Shown: piece by piece, positions 55,048 to 63,813 of the stretch | Layout of the letters: each line of letters begins with the position of its first letter | Numbering within the stretch: the first letter of the stretch is position 1 | Assembly: GCF_001591045.1 (NCBI RefSeq) | Contig: NZ_BCUA01000003.1 | Location: 1-64,000, forward strand | DNA length: 64,000 nt | Direction of reading: 5' to 3' | Source: Sphingopyxis granuli NBRC 100800 | GTDB taxonomy: Bacteria > Pseudomonadota > Alphaproteobacteria > Sphingomonadales > Sphingomonadaceae | Position numbers and translations under genes: made by a program | The notes under the pieces: generated by a model | Databases searched by the model: none | Seen by the model: the letters and a program-made list of their open reading frames with translations, nothing else | Told to the model about the DNA's origin: nothing

Positions 55048-55441
55048 CGGGGATGGCTCCCATCCGGCGCACAACATCGGCGCGCACAGATTGCGTCAGG
55101 TCCGGCGTGCTCCCGGCCACCACGGCTTCGGCAACGAGGACCGTGCGGCCTTCGCGGCCCAGCTGCTGCACCGAGGCTTCCACGGCCTTGAGGTAGGCCT
55201 GCACGCGCAGCCTGGTTTCTTCCGGAGGACGACCAGATCGTGCTTCGGCTTCGATGAAGTCGCCCATGATCCGGCTCAGCTGGACCGTCACGACCTCGCG
55301 CTTCTCAAGGGTGAGCACCTTGTCGGTCGTCCAGACGCCCCACAGGACTTGCCCGATCATGCCGACGCCGAGCACGACAGCGGTGAGATTGATCGATGCC
55401 AGCCGCCCGCGCAGGTTGGATGTTGCCAGAATGTTCCTCAC
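55034..55441 (-). CDS. trbI: TrbI (F-type) membrane protein
   Basis: This 135-residue protein has one N-terminal membrane helix (LTAVVLGVGMIGQVLWGVW) followed by a periplasmic part (VVTVQLSRIMGDFIEAEARSG). The EVVTVQLSRIMGDFI segment is the F-type TrbI signature. In F, TrbI influences pilus outgrowth and retraction. Its position between the membrane protein gene and the S26 peptidase/traW matches F-type operons. It overlaps the neighbouring stop by four bases. Confidence 0.83.
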   Translation of the reverse strand: MRNILATSNLRGRLASINLTAVVLGVGMIGQVLWGVWTTDKVLTLEKREVVTVQLSRIMGDFIEAEARSGRPPEETRLRVQAYLKAVEASVQQLGREGRTVLVAEAVVAGSTPDLTQSVRADVVRRMGAIPDAAR

Positions 55442-55830
55442 AGCTTTTCTCCCGAGAGTTCGCGGTCGAGATCACGGATGAAGCGCGGCATGCGCCACAC
55501 GACGACGAGCGTGGCGAGACCGATCAGAACGAACTTGCACTGATCGACGAATGTGACGCGCCGAGTAAAATCCGCCGCCAAAAAGCGATCACCGAGATTG
55601 GCGACATGGGCGAAGAAGGCGTCGGGATTGCCGCCCGATAGAAGCAGGAAGAAGAGCAGCGGCAGGCCCAGAGCCATCAGATAGGACGAGCCTAGAAACA
55701 GACTACCGCGCAGCACGATGTAGCAGCCATCGGCGATGCGCGAGCGCCAGGTCGGCACCGACGGGAATAGGGGTTGTTCGTCTTCGGGCGCATCCGTCCG
55801 GTCGAACGGGGTGACGAGGTGGAGAGGCAT
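55438..55830 (-). CDS. Hypothetical membrane protein of the tra operon
   Basis: This 130-residue protein has two membrane helices (YLMALGLPLLFFLLLSGG and FVLIGLATLVVVWRM), joined by a charged loop. It sits between traC and trbI with a four-base overlap to trbI. No family is recognised. The position suggests an inner-membrane component of the transfer channel specific to this alphaproteobacterial lineage. Confidence 0.68.
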   Translation of the reverse strand: MPLHLVTPFDRTDAPEDEQPLFPSVPTWRSRIADGCYIVLRGSLFLGSSYLMALGLPLLFFLLLSGGNPDAFFAHVANLGDRFLAADFTRRVTFVDQCKFVLIGLATLVVVWRMPRFIRDLDRELSGEKL

Positions 55831-55859
55831 GGAGATAGAGATCCTTTGATGAAGAGGTG

Positions 55860-58403
55860 TCAGCGATTGGGATGAGCGATGCGCTCGATGGCATCGGCGA
55901 GCTGGTGGCCGCGGGCGATCTCGGCATCGATGGCGGCGAAGGTCTGGGGCGAACTCGAGAAGAGCGTTGCCGAATAGTCGTCGAGCACGAGCCGTCCGAT
56001 CGCCTCGGTCTCCGGCCCCTTGATGAACACCTCGGAATAGTCGCTCCCGGAGCGCTTGAGGCTGCGGATCAGCGTCTCGGTGCGATCGTCCATATCGAGG
56101 CGTTTGCTCGCCTTGAAATCGGCGATCGTCTCCGGCTTCTGCTGAAGGATCAGCATCCAGTCGCTGTTCTCCAGCGCTGCCGTCGCCCCGTCGGACTTGT
56201 AGTAGTCGTTGAGCGACTGGGTGGCTGTCGCAAGCGCCCCGCCATATTTCCGGCAGGTGCGGGCATAGGTTTCGACGAATTCACCCATCGAGCCGCCCTT
56301 CAGCATCGACCATGCTTCGTCGATCAGCAGCAGCTTGCGCAGCGACCTTGGGCTGCGCGTCATCGCCTGGCTGGTCATGAACATGATCGCGGAGAGCACT
56401 ACGCTGCGCAGATCCTCCCGGCTCGCGAGGTCGGACATCTCGAACACGGTGAAATCCGCATCGAGGTCGAGACTGGCCTGGCCTTCGAAGAAGGCGCCGT
56501 AGGTCCCTCCCGCCATGTACGGGGCCAGCGCGGTCGCAATATCGGTCGCGGTGTCATGCCCAAGATTGCCGAGCATCTCGCCGACGGTCGTGACCGTGGC
56601 TGCAGCGCCGTGTTCGGCCCAGACCATGTTGACCGCCCGGTCGATCAGCCCGCGCTCTGTATCGGTCAGCTTCGCGCTGTGGCGGGCCATTTGCCCAACG
56701 ATCGCCTTGATCATCCCGAAGCAGTCGAGGCGATAATCCTCGTCCTCGGCGGCGCGGGCTGCGTCGATCATCGAGAAGGGGTTGAGGCAGAAGCCCGCTT
56801 TCATCGTGAACTCGACAAAACGGCCGCCTTGCAGCTTGACCGAATGCTCGAAGCTGCGGCCATCGTCGATCACGACCACCTGCGCGCCTGCGCCGCGCAG
56901 CGCGGCGCACATCTCCTGGAGCAGCACCGACTTGCCCGATCCCGACTTGCCGCAGATCGCGACATTGTGGTTGCCGGCTTCGTTCTCGAACGGCGACCAG
57001 AAGAAGGGCTGGCCGCGCCGACCGACGAACAGCAGGTGGGGGTGGACGCTGCCGAGATACTCGCCCTGCATGGGCGCGATATTGGCCGCGGTAGTCGACA
57101 GGACGGTCTTGAACCGCTTCAGCCGCTCCATGTCGGCGCCGAGCCCGTCGGCAAGCGTCAGCGGCATGGCGGCGAGCAGTCCCTGGATCTGAAGGTAGCG
57201 TTCGTCGGTGAGATCCCAGCCTGCAGCCTTGTAGATCGACTTGATCGCGCGTTCGTGGCGGTCGCCCTGGCCAAGCGGCGAATAGGTCGTCACGCCATAA
57301 AACACCCGCACGAGGCGGCGGCCTTCCTGGAGCTCGGCCTGAACATGTTGCCACTCGGCGGCCTGTTCGCCGATCCGGGGCAGGAACCGGGCGCTGCGGG
57401 TTCCGGCGAGGCTGGTCGTGCGCATGAACTTGAAGCCGGCCTTCGCCGATGCAGCCTCTTGGTCGGGATAGACGAGACACAGCATGGTCGCGGCCGGGCA
57501 GGGGAAGCGCAGCTTGTCGGTGAACAGGTCGCCGATCAGCCGCGCGCATTCCCACGGGGCCCAGCGCGCCGGCATGTTGCGGACTGCAAAATGCCGGACA
57601 TCGAAAGCATCGGGATAGACGGTCCCGATCTCGGGCACCCCGTCATTGACCTTGCCGGTGGGACGGAACCGCTCGGTCAAGAGGCGCATGCGGTCTTCTG
57701 CCACGACCAGTTCGATGTCGTGGCGGATCGCCTGGGAGGCGATCGGATCGTTCGGGTTATAGGGCACAGCATCGTCTTGCGGCGCGGTGGTGGGCGAGGT
57801 CAGATCATCGATGACGGCGATCAGCGCTTCGGGACCGACTTCGACCACGCCGAGGTTGAGCGACTTGAGCATCGCCATCAGCCCCTCGCGGGTCTGCTTG
57901 AGATCCTCATTGCTGACCGACTTTGACGTCGGCACACCGACCGAGACGATCACCTGGTGGTGACGGGCGTGGAACGGCGCGTCCGCAGAGCCGGACTCCC
58001 AGACGAGCGAATAGAGCCGCCGCGCGCGGTGACGGGCAATCGCCTCGTACACGCCGCCCTGCATGTACCGTGGCGCAAACCACGGGGCGATGATTCTGCT
58101 GATGCGCGGGCTCGCAAGGTGGAGCACTTGCAGGCAGGCGCCCGCTGGCAAGCCTTCCGAAAAGAACTGCCCAAGGATTTCCCCTGTGCGCTCGTCCGCG
58201 CCGATCAGCGGCGTGACCGAGAGGACAAAGCCCTTCGAGCGTGCGTTGAAGTACAGGCGCGTTGCCGGATCATAGACCCTGTAGGGCAGCCAGTCGGACA
58301 GCATGTCGACCATCAGCTGGGGGCGGGGCTTTTCGACGTGCTCGGCGTCACCCAGCAATCCGCTAAGCAGCCGATCAATGACGGACTTGAGTTGCTCGGC
58401 CAT
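55860..58403 (-). CDS. traC: TraC, VirB4-type secretion ATPase
   Basis: This 847-residue protein has Walker A GKSGSGKS at residues 485-492, followed by a Walker B-like LLLIDEAWSML and GGALATATQSLND, as in VirB4/TraC ATPases. The N-terminal 450 residues form the TraC-specific domain. It powers pilus assembly and substrate transfer at the cytoplasmic face of the inner membrane. Its ATG overlaps the traV stop codon by one base (TAATG). A large open frame on the opposite strand in this region is a codon-bias shadow. Confidence 0.95.
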   Translation of the reverse strand: MAEQLKSVIDRLLSGLLGDAEHVEKPRPQLMVDMLSDWLPYRVYDPATRLYFNARSKGFVLSVTPLIGADERTGEILGQFFSEGLPAGACLQVLHLASPRISRIIAPWFAPRYMQGGVYEAIARHRARRLYSLVWESGSADAPFHARHHQVIVSVGVPTSKSVSNEDLKQTREGLMAMLKSLNLGVVEVGPEALIAVIDDLTSPTTAPQDDAVPYNPNDPIASQAIRHDIELVVAEDRMRLLTERFRPTGKVNDGVPEIGTVYPDAFDVRHFAVRNMPARWAPWECARLIGDLFTDKLRFPCPAATMLCLVYPDQEAASAKAGFKFMRTTSLAGTRSARFLPRIGEQAAEWQHVQAELQEGRRLVRVFYGVTTYSPLGQGDRHERAIKSIYKAAGWDLTDERYLQIQGLLAAMPLTLADGLGADMERLKRFKTVLSTTAANIAPMQGEYLGSVHPHLLFVGRRGQPFFWSPFENEAGNHNVAICGKSGSGKSVLLQEMCAALRGAGAQVVVIDDGRSFEHSVKLQGGRFVEFTMKAGFCLNPFSMIDAARAAEDEDYRLDCFGMIKAIVGQMARHSAKLTDTERGLIDRAVNMVWAEHGAAATVTTVGEMLGNLGHDTATDIATALAPYMAGGTYGAFFEGQASLDLDADFTVFEMSDLASREDLRSVVLSAIMFMTSQAMTRSPRSLRKLLLIDEAWSMLKGGSMGEFVETYARTCRKYGGALATATQSLNDYYKSDGATAALENSDWMLILQQKPETIADFKASKRLDMDDRTETLIRSLKRSGSDYSEVFIKGPETEAIGRLVLDDYSATLFSSSPQTFAAIDAEIARGHQLADAIERIAHPNR

Positions 58404-59215
58404 TACTTGGGTTCCTCGGGCTGCGGGGTGCTGGCTATCGGCTGTTCACCGGCCCTGGCTGCGGGGCGGATCGCAGCTTTCGCTGCTTCAATCGCCGCGG
58501 CGCTGGGGAACACGGGAGCGCTGTGCCGCGCCTCTGGCCGAGGGGTCCGATCACGCGGGGGAGGCGGCGTGTCGAACCCCTCGACCGCCGGTGCTTTGGC
58601 ACCGGCAACGGCCTCGCGCGCCGTGGAGGGGAGGACCAGCGGCGAGGCATCTGAAACTGCATTTTCGGAACTGAGGGCATCAGCGCCCGGGGTCTCCAGG
58701 GTGCTGGTCCCGTTCGTGGGCGCGGATGAATAGGGCGATGCAAGATCGACGGTAGCATTCGAGTGTCCGTCTGCGGCTTCGTGTGCCGACGCAGCTTGAG
58801 CGGCCTTCAACTGCCGGCGGACCTGGCGCATGACGGCCCCGCTCTTGTCCTCACCCGCCTTGCGGCGCAGTTCGGTTGCCCAGCGCGGGTTGTCGACGAC
58901 TGTCCAGGCGACCGCTTCATCATGGAGCGTTCCTGCCTCATCGACATGCGCTGGGAAGACGACCCGCAGGGTCCGCTCCGCCGTACGCGTGGTGTCAGCC
59001 TCCACCACGCCCGACCGGGAGCGTGTCTCGGCATGAGGCGTCGTGCCCGCCGACAGAATGTTCGTTGCCTTGGCATCGATGACGTGGGCCGGTGCGCAGT
59101 CGCCCTTGGGCGCCCGGCAGGTGAAGTCACCTTCGACATTGGTGCCGAACGTGGCGCAGCCACTGGAGAAGCCGGCAAGGCAGGCGCAGACAAGAAGACG
59201 TGATGGAAACCGCAT
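58403..59215 (-). CDS. traV: TraV, outer-membrane lipoprotein of the core complex
   Basis: This 270-residue protein has a lipoprotein signal with Cys20 after FSSG, then the TraV motif CATFGTNVEGDFTCRAPKGDCAP. A Pro/Ala-rich region with little conservation makes up the C-terminal half. TraV (the VirB7 counterpart) links TraK and TraB in the outer-membrane ring. Start 59215 was chosen because it opens the lipoprotein signal; an upstream frame overlaps the dsbC gene. Confidence 0.87.
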   Translation of the reverse strand: MRFPSRLLVCACLAGFSSGCATFGTNVEGDFTCRAPKGDCAPAHVIDAKATNILSAGTTPHAETRSRSGVVEADTTRTAERTLRVVFPAHVDEAGTLHDEAVAWTVVDNPRWATELRRKAGEDKSGAVMRQVRRQLKAAQAASAHEAADGHSNATVDLASPYSSAPTNGTSTLETPGADALSSENAVSDASPLVLPSTAREAVAGAKAPAVEGFDTPPPPRDRTPRPEARHSAPVFPSAAAIEAAKAAIRPAARAGEQPIASTPQPEEPK

Positions 59216-59219
59216 GGGG

Positions 59220-60134
59220 TTATCCTTTCGGAGCTGGGGTGGGAGCCCGGGTGGAGGTTGGGCGCAGGAATTCCCGGAGCACTGCAGCAGGCCGGAAACC
59301 CTCGAGAACGGCGCCATCGGCGGGGCGCACGATCACCGGCGTGCCGCCAAAGCCGTGTGCCCGGGCGAAGGCCTCGTTGGCATCGAGGCCGCTCGTGTCG
59401 CAGGGTTTGGGATTGGCGAGCGCCAGACCCGAATATGCCATGTGCAGCGCCAGCTCGGGACGAGGTGAGCACAGAACCCGCTCGGCGTCGCGGCGGCTCT
59501 CTGCGCCGAAAATCGAGATCGGCCGTTCTTCGACCCGCGCCCCGATCGCCTTCAGTTCTGCCTCAAGCTTCTTGCAGTAGCCGCAGTGGAAGTCCGAGAA
59601 GACAACGACACGTGGACCATTGGCAGGGCCCCAGGTGATCGCGCCATTTGATGGAAGCTTGCTAAGCTGCACATGCCGCGGTTCAGCGTTCCGGGCTGAA
59701 GCTGCTGATGGGTTTGGGTTCCCATCCGCTTGCGCTTCGGGATTGCTGCGCCGTGCTGCCCCTGCTGCCAGCAGGTCCGGATTGAGGGCGAGCAGCCGTG
59801 CAGCCGTCAGATCCTGACGGGCTTCCATGTCATAGACCCGGCCGATCACCAGATACTTCGCAGCCCGGTCGACATAGAAGAGCGTCGACTTGGATGCGAC
59901 CTCGCACAAACCGCCAAGGCCTTTGCAGTTGATCGCGTCGATCGGGGTCTTGGGCAGCCGCAGCTTCAGTGCCTCACGCACCTTCGCCATGTCCGGAGCG
60001 GCAGTGGGGGCTGCAAGGCTTGCCACCGCCCATCCGGTTGCGGCCGACAAGGCGATGATTGCTGCCAGTCCTGCGCTGGCACGCAACCAGCGGCGCCGAC
60101 CATTGCCCTGCTCAAGGAGATTGTTTTCGATCAT
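59220..60134 (-). CDS. DsbC-like disulfide isomerase of the transfer operon
   Basis: This 304-residue protein has an N-terminal membrane anchor (AGLAAIIALSAATGWAVASL, about residues 21-40), a DsbC-like N-terminal domain and a thioredoxin-fold catalytic domain with Cys184-Gly-Tyr-Cys187 in FHCGYCKKL. The late GGTPVIVRPADGAVL segment carries the cis-proline. It probably corrects disulfides in TraN, TraU, TraH and other Cys-rich components of this operon. It lies between traB and traV and overlaps traB by four bases. Confidence 0.87.
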   Translation of the reverse strand: MIENNLLEQGNGRRRWLRASAGLAAIIALSAATGWAVASLAAPTAAPDMAKVREALKLRLPKTPIDAINCKGLGGLCEVASKSTLFYVDRAAKYLVIGRVYDMEARQDLTAARLLALNPDLLAAGAARRSNPEAQADGNPNPSAASARNAEPRHVQLSKLPSNGAITWGPANGPRVVVFSDFHCGYCKKLEAELKAIGARVEERPISIFGAESRRDAERVLCSPRPELALHMAYSGLALANPKPCDTSGLDANEAFARAHGFGGTPVIVRPADGAVLEGFRPAAVLREFLRPTSTRAPTPAPKG

Positions 60135-61471
60135 TGGGAGTTCCTCACGTAGACGCCGTCGAGGAACACGATCTCGACATCGATGCCGGTCGGCATCTCG
60201 ACGACGGGTTGGTACTGTTCGGCGCGCTCGATCAGGTATTTGCTGACGGTGTCGGCGGCATCGGCGGCGCCCTGGCCAAGCCCGCCACCGAGGATGTCGC
60301 CGGCGGACAGCTTGGAGCGGCTGCCGTCGGGGTTGGTCGTGACGCCGGAGAACACGCTGTTGGCGTTTGCGGAGAAGCCGCGCCCGAAACCGCCGACGAT
60401 CCCGGCGAGCAATGCCTGGCTGACGAGGCTGCCTTCGCGGCTCACGACGCGACCGCGCACCCCGGACTTGCCAGCGAAGCTGATGAAGCCCTTGACCTCG
60501 CTCACCGCGACCCGGCCACCAGGCTGATCGCAGGTCATGCGCGCGAGCTTCACATAGACCTTCTCGCTGCTGAGATCCCCGCGCGCTGCACCGTTCACAA
60601 CGCAGCCCTGGATCCGGGTGGTCAGAACTTTCCCGTTCTGCATGACGGATCGGGCAGGCCCCGTGATCCTCAGCACCACGGGCAGCGGATCGGTCTGGCT
60701 GGCGACGCCCGCCGAGGCGTCGACGCCGACGATCACCCGGGCGGGCGCATAGGAATTGGGCGGCAGGTAATCAGGCGAGTCCTCGACGACGACCGGCGGG
60801 GCATCGGGGCGACCCACTCTGAGACCACTGCTTGCCGCCTTGTCGGAGCTGAAGCTCATCAGCTTCACCTCGCCAGAGGACGGGATCATGCCGCCCTGCG
60901 GATCACCGCCTGCGGCCACAGCACTGGGCTGAGGCGAACGTCCCCGCGCGTCATAACCGCCTGCCTGCGGCCCATAGGCCGGTGGCGGTACAGCGGGTGC
61001 CGTCGTCGCTGGCTGAGCGGCAAGCCGTGTCTTCAGCTCAGCATTCTCTGCGGAGATGGCATCAATCGCAGCCTGCCCATCGACCCGCATGGCCTGGTTT
61101 TCGGCTTTGAGAGCCGCGAGCTGTGCCTCGATCTCCGTCCGCGGGATGCTCCCATCCTTCAGCGCCTTCTGTTCGCGTGTGACCGCATCCAGCCGGTTGC
61201 CATAGGTTGCCACGAACTCGCGCTGTGACAGATCGCGGTTGACCAGACCTGCCGTGTCGATCGTCTGCGCCGCATTGGGATCGCCGGTCTTGGCCTTGTC
61301 GTCACCGCCAAGGATGAACCAGCTCCCGCCCAGCAGCGCGAGCGCTCCCAGCGAGCCCAGCAGCAGCTTCTGACGGCGCGCAGTGCGGGCGTTGAGCCCG
61401 GAAAGTTCGGATGGCGCCGCACTCTCGGCCTGCAGAGGGGCAGGGCTTGGCGTATTAGCTGCATCAGTCAT
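60131..61471 (-). CDS. traB: TraB, inner-membrane core-complex protein (VirB10 family)
   Basis: This 446-residue protein has an N-terminal cytoplasmic tail, one membrane helix (about residues 35-54), a coiled coil (EIEAQLAALKAENQAM), a Pro-rich periplasmic linker and a C-terminal beta-rich TrbI/VirB10 domain (ARVIVGVDASAGVASQTDPLPVVLRI). It bridges inner and outer membranes and senses ATPase state. Start 61471 overlaps traK by 8 bases and gives the usual short tail. Confidence 0.92.
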   Translation of the reverse strand: MTDAANTPSPAPLQAESAAPSELSGLNARTARRQKLLLGSLGALALLGGSWFILGGDDKAKTGDPNAAQTIDTAGLVNRDLSQREFVATYGNRLDAVTREQKALKDGSIPRTEIEAQLAALKAENQAMRVDGQAAIDAISAENAELKTRLAAQPATTAPAVPPPAYGPQAGGYDARGRSPQPSAVAAGGDPQGGMIPSSGEVKLMSFSSDKAASSGLRVGRPDAPPVVVEDSPDYLPPNSYAPARVIVGVDASAGVASQTDPLPVVLRITGPARSVMQNGKVLTTRIQGCVVNGAARGDLSSEKVYVKLARMTCDQPGGRVAVSEVKGFISFAGKSGVRGRVVSREGSLVSQALLAGIVGGFGRGFSANANSVFSGVTTNPDGSRSKLSAGDILGGGLGQGAADAADTVSKYLIERAEQYQPVVEMPTGIDVEIVFLDGVYVRNSQ

Positions 61472-62222
61472 GGCCGGTCTCCGCGTTTGCGCCGACAACA
61501 AAGGCCGTGGTGCTGGTCCCGGGCTCGAGCTTTGGCTCGGCGATCGAGACAGCTAGAGTGTCGCGGGGCGCGAGATCGCGTTCGGCCAGCGTCACCGGCT
61601 TCGACCCGCGATTGTGGATGCGGACCACCTTTCCGGTGAGACTGGCGCCGCGATAATCAGCGATGAGCTGGACTTCGAGATCGCCGACCCGGGCAGGCAT
61701 GGCGGCCCTCTGGCGGACCTCGAAGCCATCGACAGTCCGGTCGTTGGCCATGGCCTGGATCAGCCTGACGGCGCTGGTCTCGAGCGGGGTCTGGCTTTCC
61801 CAATCCGCAGCCCGGTTCTTCGCGATCGTGGGGTTGGTGACGAAGACCTGGGTCGCTGGAATTTGCTCAACCCGGCACGCGACCTTGTAGACGAAGCCCT
61901 TCTTGGTCGTGGCGAAGAAGCTGATCGACCGCGCCGCATAGGTCTCGGGCACCGACACGTATATGTCGCCGCGCAGCGGTTCGTTGGTGACCGCAAAATC
62001 GTTGTAGGGCGTGCCGGTCGAGATCTTCGAGACGCTGGCAAACTGGTCATCGACCAGCGCGAAGCGCGTCAGCTCGCGGGCCGACACAGCGCATTCGATG
62101 CTCGCTCCGTCTGCAGCCTGTTTGAACTGGTCGGCGGCCTCGGCGCCGCTCCCTGAGAATGCGAGCATGGTACTGGCGCAAAGAGCCAGACTCCACGCGC
62201 GCGTCTTGCGTCGGTAAGCCAT
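61464..62222 (-). CDS. traK: TraK, outer-membrane ring secretin-like protein (VirB9 counterpart)
   Basis: This 252-residue protein has a signal peptide (MAYRRKTRAWSLALCAS...GAEA). A beta-rich body follows, with CAVSARELTRFALVDDQFASV near the start and VRIHNRGSKPVTLAERDL near the end, both typical of F-type TraK. It forms the outer-membrane ring with TraV and TraB. Start 62222 overlaps the traE stop by one base. The much longer frame that extends upstream over traE and traL is not coding. Confidence 0.91.
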   Translation of the reverse strand: MAYRRKTRAWSLALCASTMLAFSGSGAEAADQFKQAADGASIECAVSARELTRFALVDDQFASVSKISTGTPYNDFAVTNEPLRGDIYVSVPETYAARSISFFATTKKGFVYKVACRVEQIPATQVFVTNPTIAKNRAADWESQTPLETSAVRLIQAMANDRTVDGFEVRQRAAMPARVGDLEVQLIADYRGASLTGKVVRIHNRGSKPVTLAERDLAPRDTLAVSIAEPKLEPGTSTTAFVVGANAETGHD

Positions 62223-62794
62223 CACTGGGCCTCCTTCGTTGGGTCTTTGGTGGGCAACTGGCTGAAGCCTGACAGCGCGAGACGCAGGCCCCGGTAGGTC
62301 CAGTTGAAGCGGAAACGGCGCTCGTCGCTCGCGATGACCTGGGCACCGACAAACGTCTTGAGCGTCCCCGTCACGTCGGACGTCAGCCCCTTGGGGTCGA
62401 CGGTCATCGAGCGGATGACGAAGGCCTGGGTGACGTCCGAACCCCGCTGCTCTTCGACAATCCGCACGAGATCGGCCTTTAGCCGTCCGTAGCTTGCCGG
62501 ATCGGCGAGCTTCAGGATCTCGTCCATCCAGTAGTCGAGACCCTCGGGGCTGCGATTGAGGAGAACGAGCGCGGCATCGCGGGTCACGAGTTCGAGATAG
62601 TCGGCCTCGACCCCCGCGCTGCTGACAGTGAGCTGCTTGGGGAGCGTTGGCAGGAGCACGACTTCGCGGTCGCGGGTGGCAGCAAGGCTGACCGCTACGA
62701 CGAGCGCAATGCCAAGTCCGGCGCTGGTGAGCGCAAAGAGGTTGCGCTGGCGCAGCAGCGACTGCTGACGCTCGTGTGAAATGTCGGCAAACAT
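62222..62794 (-). CDS. traE: TraE, inner-membrane assembly protein (VirB8-like)
   Basis: This 190-residue protein has an N-terminal membrane helix (LFALTSAGLGIALVVAVSLAA) and a periplasmic domain with SAGVEADYLELVTRDAALVLLNRSPEG, the TraE signature. It is needed for pilus assembly. It starts 12 bases after traL. Confidence 0.92.
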   Translation of the reverse strand: MFADISHERQQSLLRQRNLFALTSAGLGIALVVAVSLAATRDREVVLLPTLPKQLTVSSAGVEADYLELVTRDAALVLLNRSPEGLDYWMDEILKLADPASYGRLKADLVRIVEEQRGSDVTQAFVIRSMTVDPKGLTSDVTGTLKTFVGAQVIASDERRFRFNWTYRGLRLALSGFSQLPTKDPTKEAQ

Positions 62795-62806
62795 GGATAT
62801 CTCCCC

Positions 62807-63094
62807 TCAACCGGCAAGCAGGCGGCAGTGGGAAGGCGGCGTCGATTTCAGACCCAACAATCCGGCCGGCAGATACCAATAGGCGGCATGGGCTACCCAG
62901 GAGCTGGCGCGTCCTGCTTTTGCCTTTCGCAGCGCGAACCAGGCGCCGAAGGCAACGATAATGCCGATAAAGATATGCTGGCTGAGGATCCCCCAGGTGA
63001 AGGGGATGAGCATCCCGGCGAACTCGTCGATGGTCCAGAAGCCGATAAGCTCCGGATCGTCGAGCCGCCGCGGGATGATATATGGGTCTGCCAT
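62807..63094 (-). CDS. traL: TraL, pilus assembly membrane protein (VirB3-like)
   Basis: This 95-residue protein starts MADPYIIPRRLDDPELIGFW, the standard TraL opening. A hydrophobic region with two membrane helices (MLIPFTWGILSQHIFIGIIVAFGAWFAL) and a basic tail follow. It is an inner-membrane component that works with TraC. It begins 26 bases after traA. Confidence 0.92.
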   Translation of the reverse strand: MADPYIIPRRLDDPELIGFWTIDEFAGMLIPFTWGILSQHIFIGIIVAFGAWFALRKAKAGRASSWVAHAAYWYLPAGLLGLKSTPPSHCRLLAG

Positions 63095-63120
63095 GGCGAC
63101 GCGCCTTCCCGTCCGATGCG

Positions 63121-63465
63121 TCAGATGACCGCGGTGACGACCGAGGTGACGATCGGAACACCCGTGCCGACGCCGATGCCGACACCGACCGGAACAGCGA
63201 CCTGTCCGAGCGAGAACCGGCCGGAGGCGAGACCGATGAGACCGCCCGCAAGGCTGAGGACGGTGATGATCTTGCCGCCCGAGCCTTCGAGGAAATCAGT
63301 GAATTTCGTGAGGGCAGGGGTGAAGGTCGTGTCGGCGCCGGCGTAAGCGGCGCTGGCGGCCAATGCTGCGACAGCAAGCGCTACCGCAAAGGTCATGGCC
63401 CGCCCGAGCTTCGAGGGGTTCTGATCAATGGCGCTGGAACGCCGGGAAAGGGTAAGAGACTGCAT
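63121..63465 (-). CDS. traA: TraA-type prepilin
   Basis: This 114-residue prepilin has a long leader with basic residues and a hydrophobic helix (AMTFAVALAVAALAASAAYA). A likely cleavage after AYA is followed by a mature pilin of about 70 residues with two hydrophobic helices joined by a short basic loop (GGLIGLASGRFSLGQ). It builds the conjugative pilus and is the likely substrate of the S26 peptidase of the operon. ATG 63465 was chosen because GGAG lies 6-7 bases upstream; ATG 63477 is an alternative. It is the first gene of the tra operon. Confidence 0.85.
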   Translation of the reverse strand: MQSLTLSRRSSAIDQNPSKLGRAMTFAVALAVAALAASAAYAGADTTFTPALTKFTDFLEGSGGKIITVLSLAGGLIGLASGRFSLGQVAVPVGVGIGVGTGVPIVTSVVTAVI

Positions 63466-63813
63466 ATGGAGCTCCATCTGGAGGGGTGAACCCAGCGTTC
63501 TTTCGTTCGCTGTGTGTTCCACATGGATCTAGGAAATCGATGTAGGAAAGTCGGATTGCCGCTGGAGCTGAAGTGGCGGACGGATATGGACGCATCAATT
63601 GCTCGGCGTCGGCGATAATGCGCAGAAACAGCGGCTTATTTCGCAATTAGCGTCGACGAATCCCGACAAGCGTGGCGGTGATGGTCGGCGACTCGGGCCT
63701 AGGGGATGATTCGCCTAGAAACGATATGTTCCATAAATGTTCTTTTCATTTTCCTACATGGATCACGCGCGATATGGCTACGACTCAGTTCCTCATCGTT
63801 GGAGTTTTTGTCG
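63466..63813. promoter_or_regulatory. Divergent promoter region of the tra operon and the Xre regulator
   Basis: This 348-base gene-free stretch holds repeated operator motifs. CTAGGAAATCGATGTAGG lies at 63529-63546. The inverted repeat CTAGG (63699-63703)/CCTAG (63714-63718) and TTTTCCTACATG (63749-63760) follow. ATGTTCC (63726-63732) and ATGTTCT (63737-63743) start 11 bases apart. These are the motifs seen at the S24 repressor promoter. The leftward promoter of traA must lie near 63,500-63,560. Confidence 0.6.

Noticed and set aside
55857-57926. 689-codon open frame on the plus strand
   Set aside because: Antisense shadow of traC; low-complexity, His/Arg/Gly-rich translation, while the traC frame has intact ATPase motifs.
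61464-63377. 637-codon minus-strand frame extending traK upstream
   Set aside because: The upstream 400 codons overlap traE and traL, which have clear family signatures; the real traK start is at 62222 with a signal peptide.
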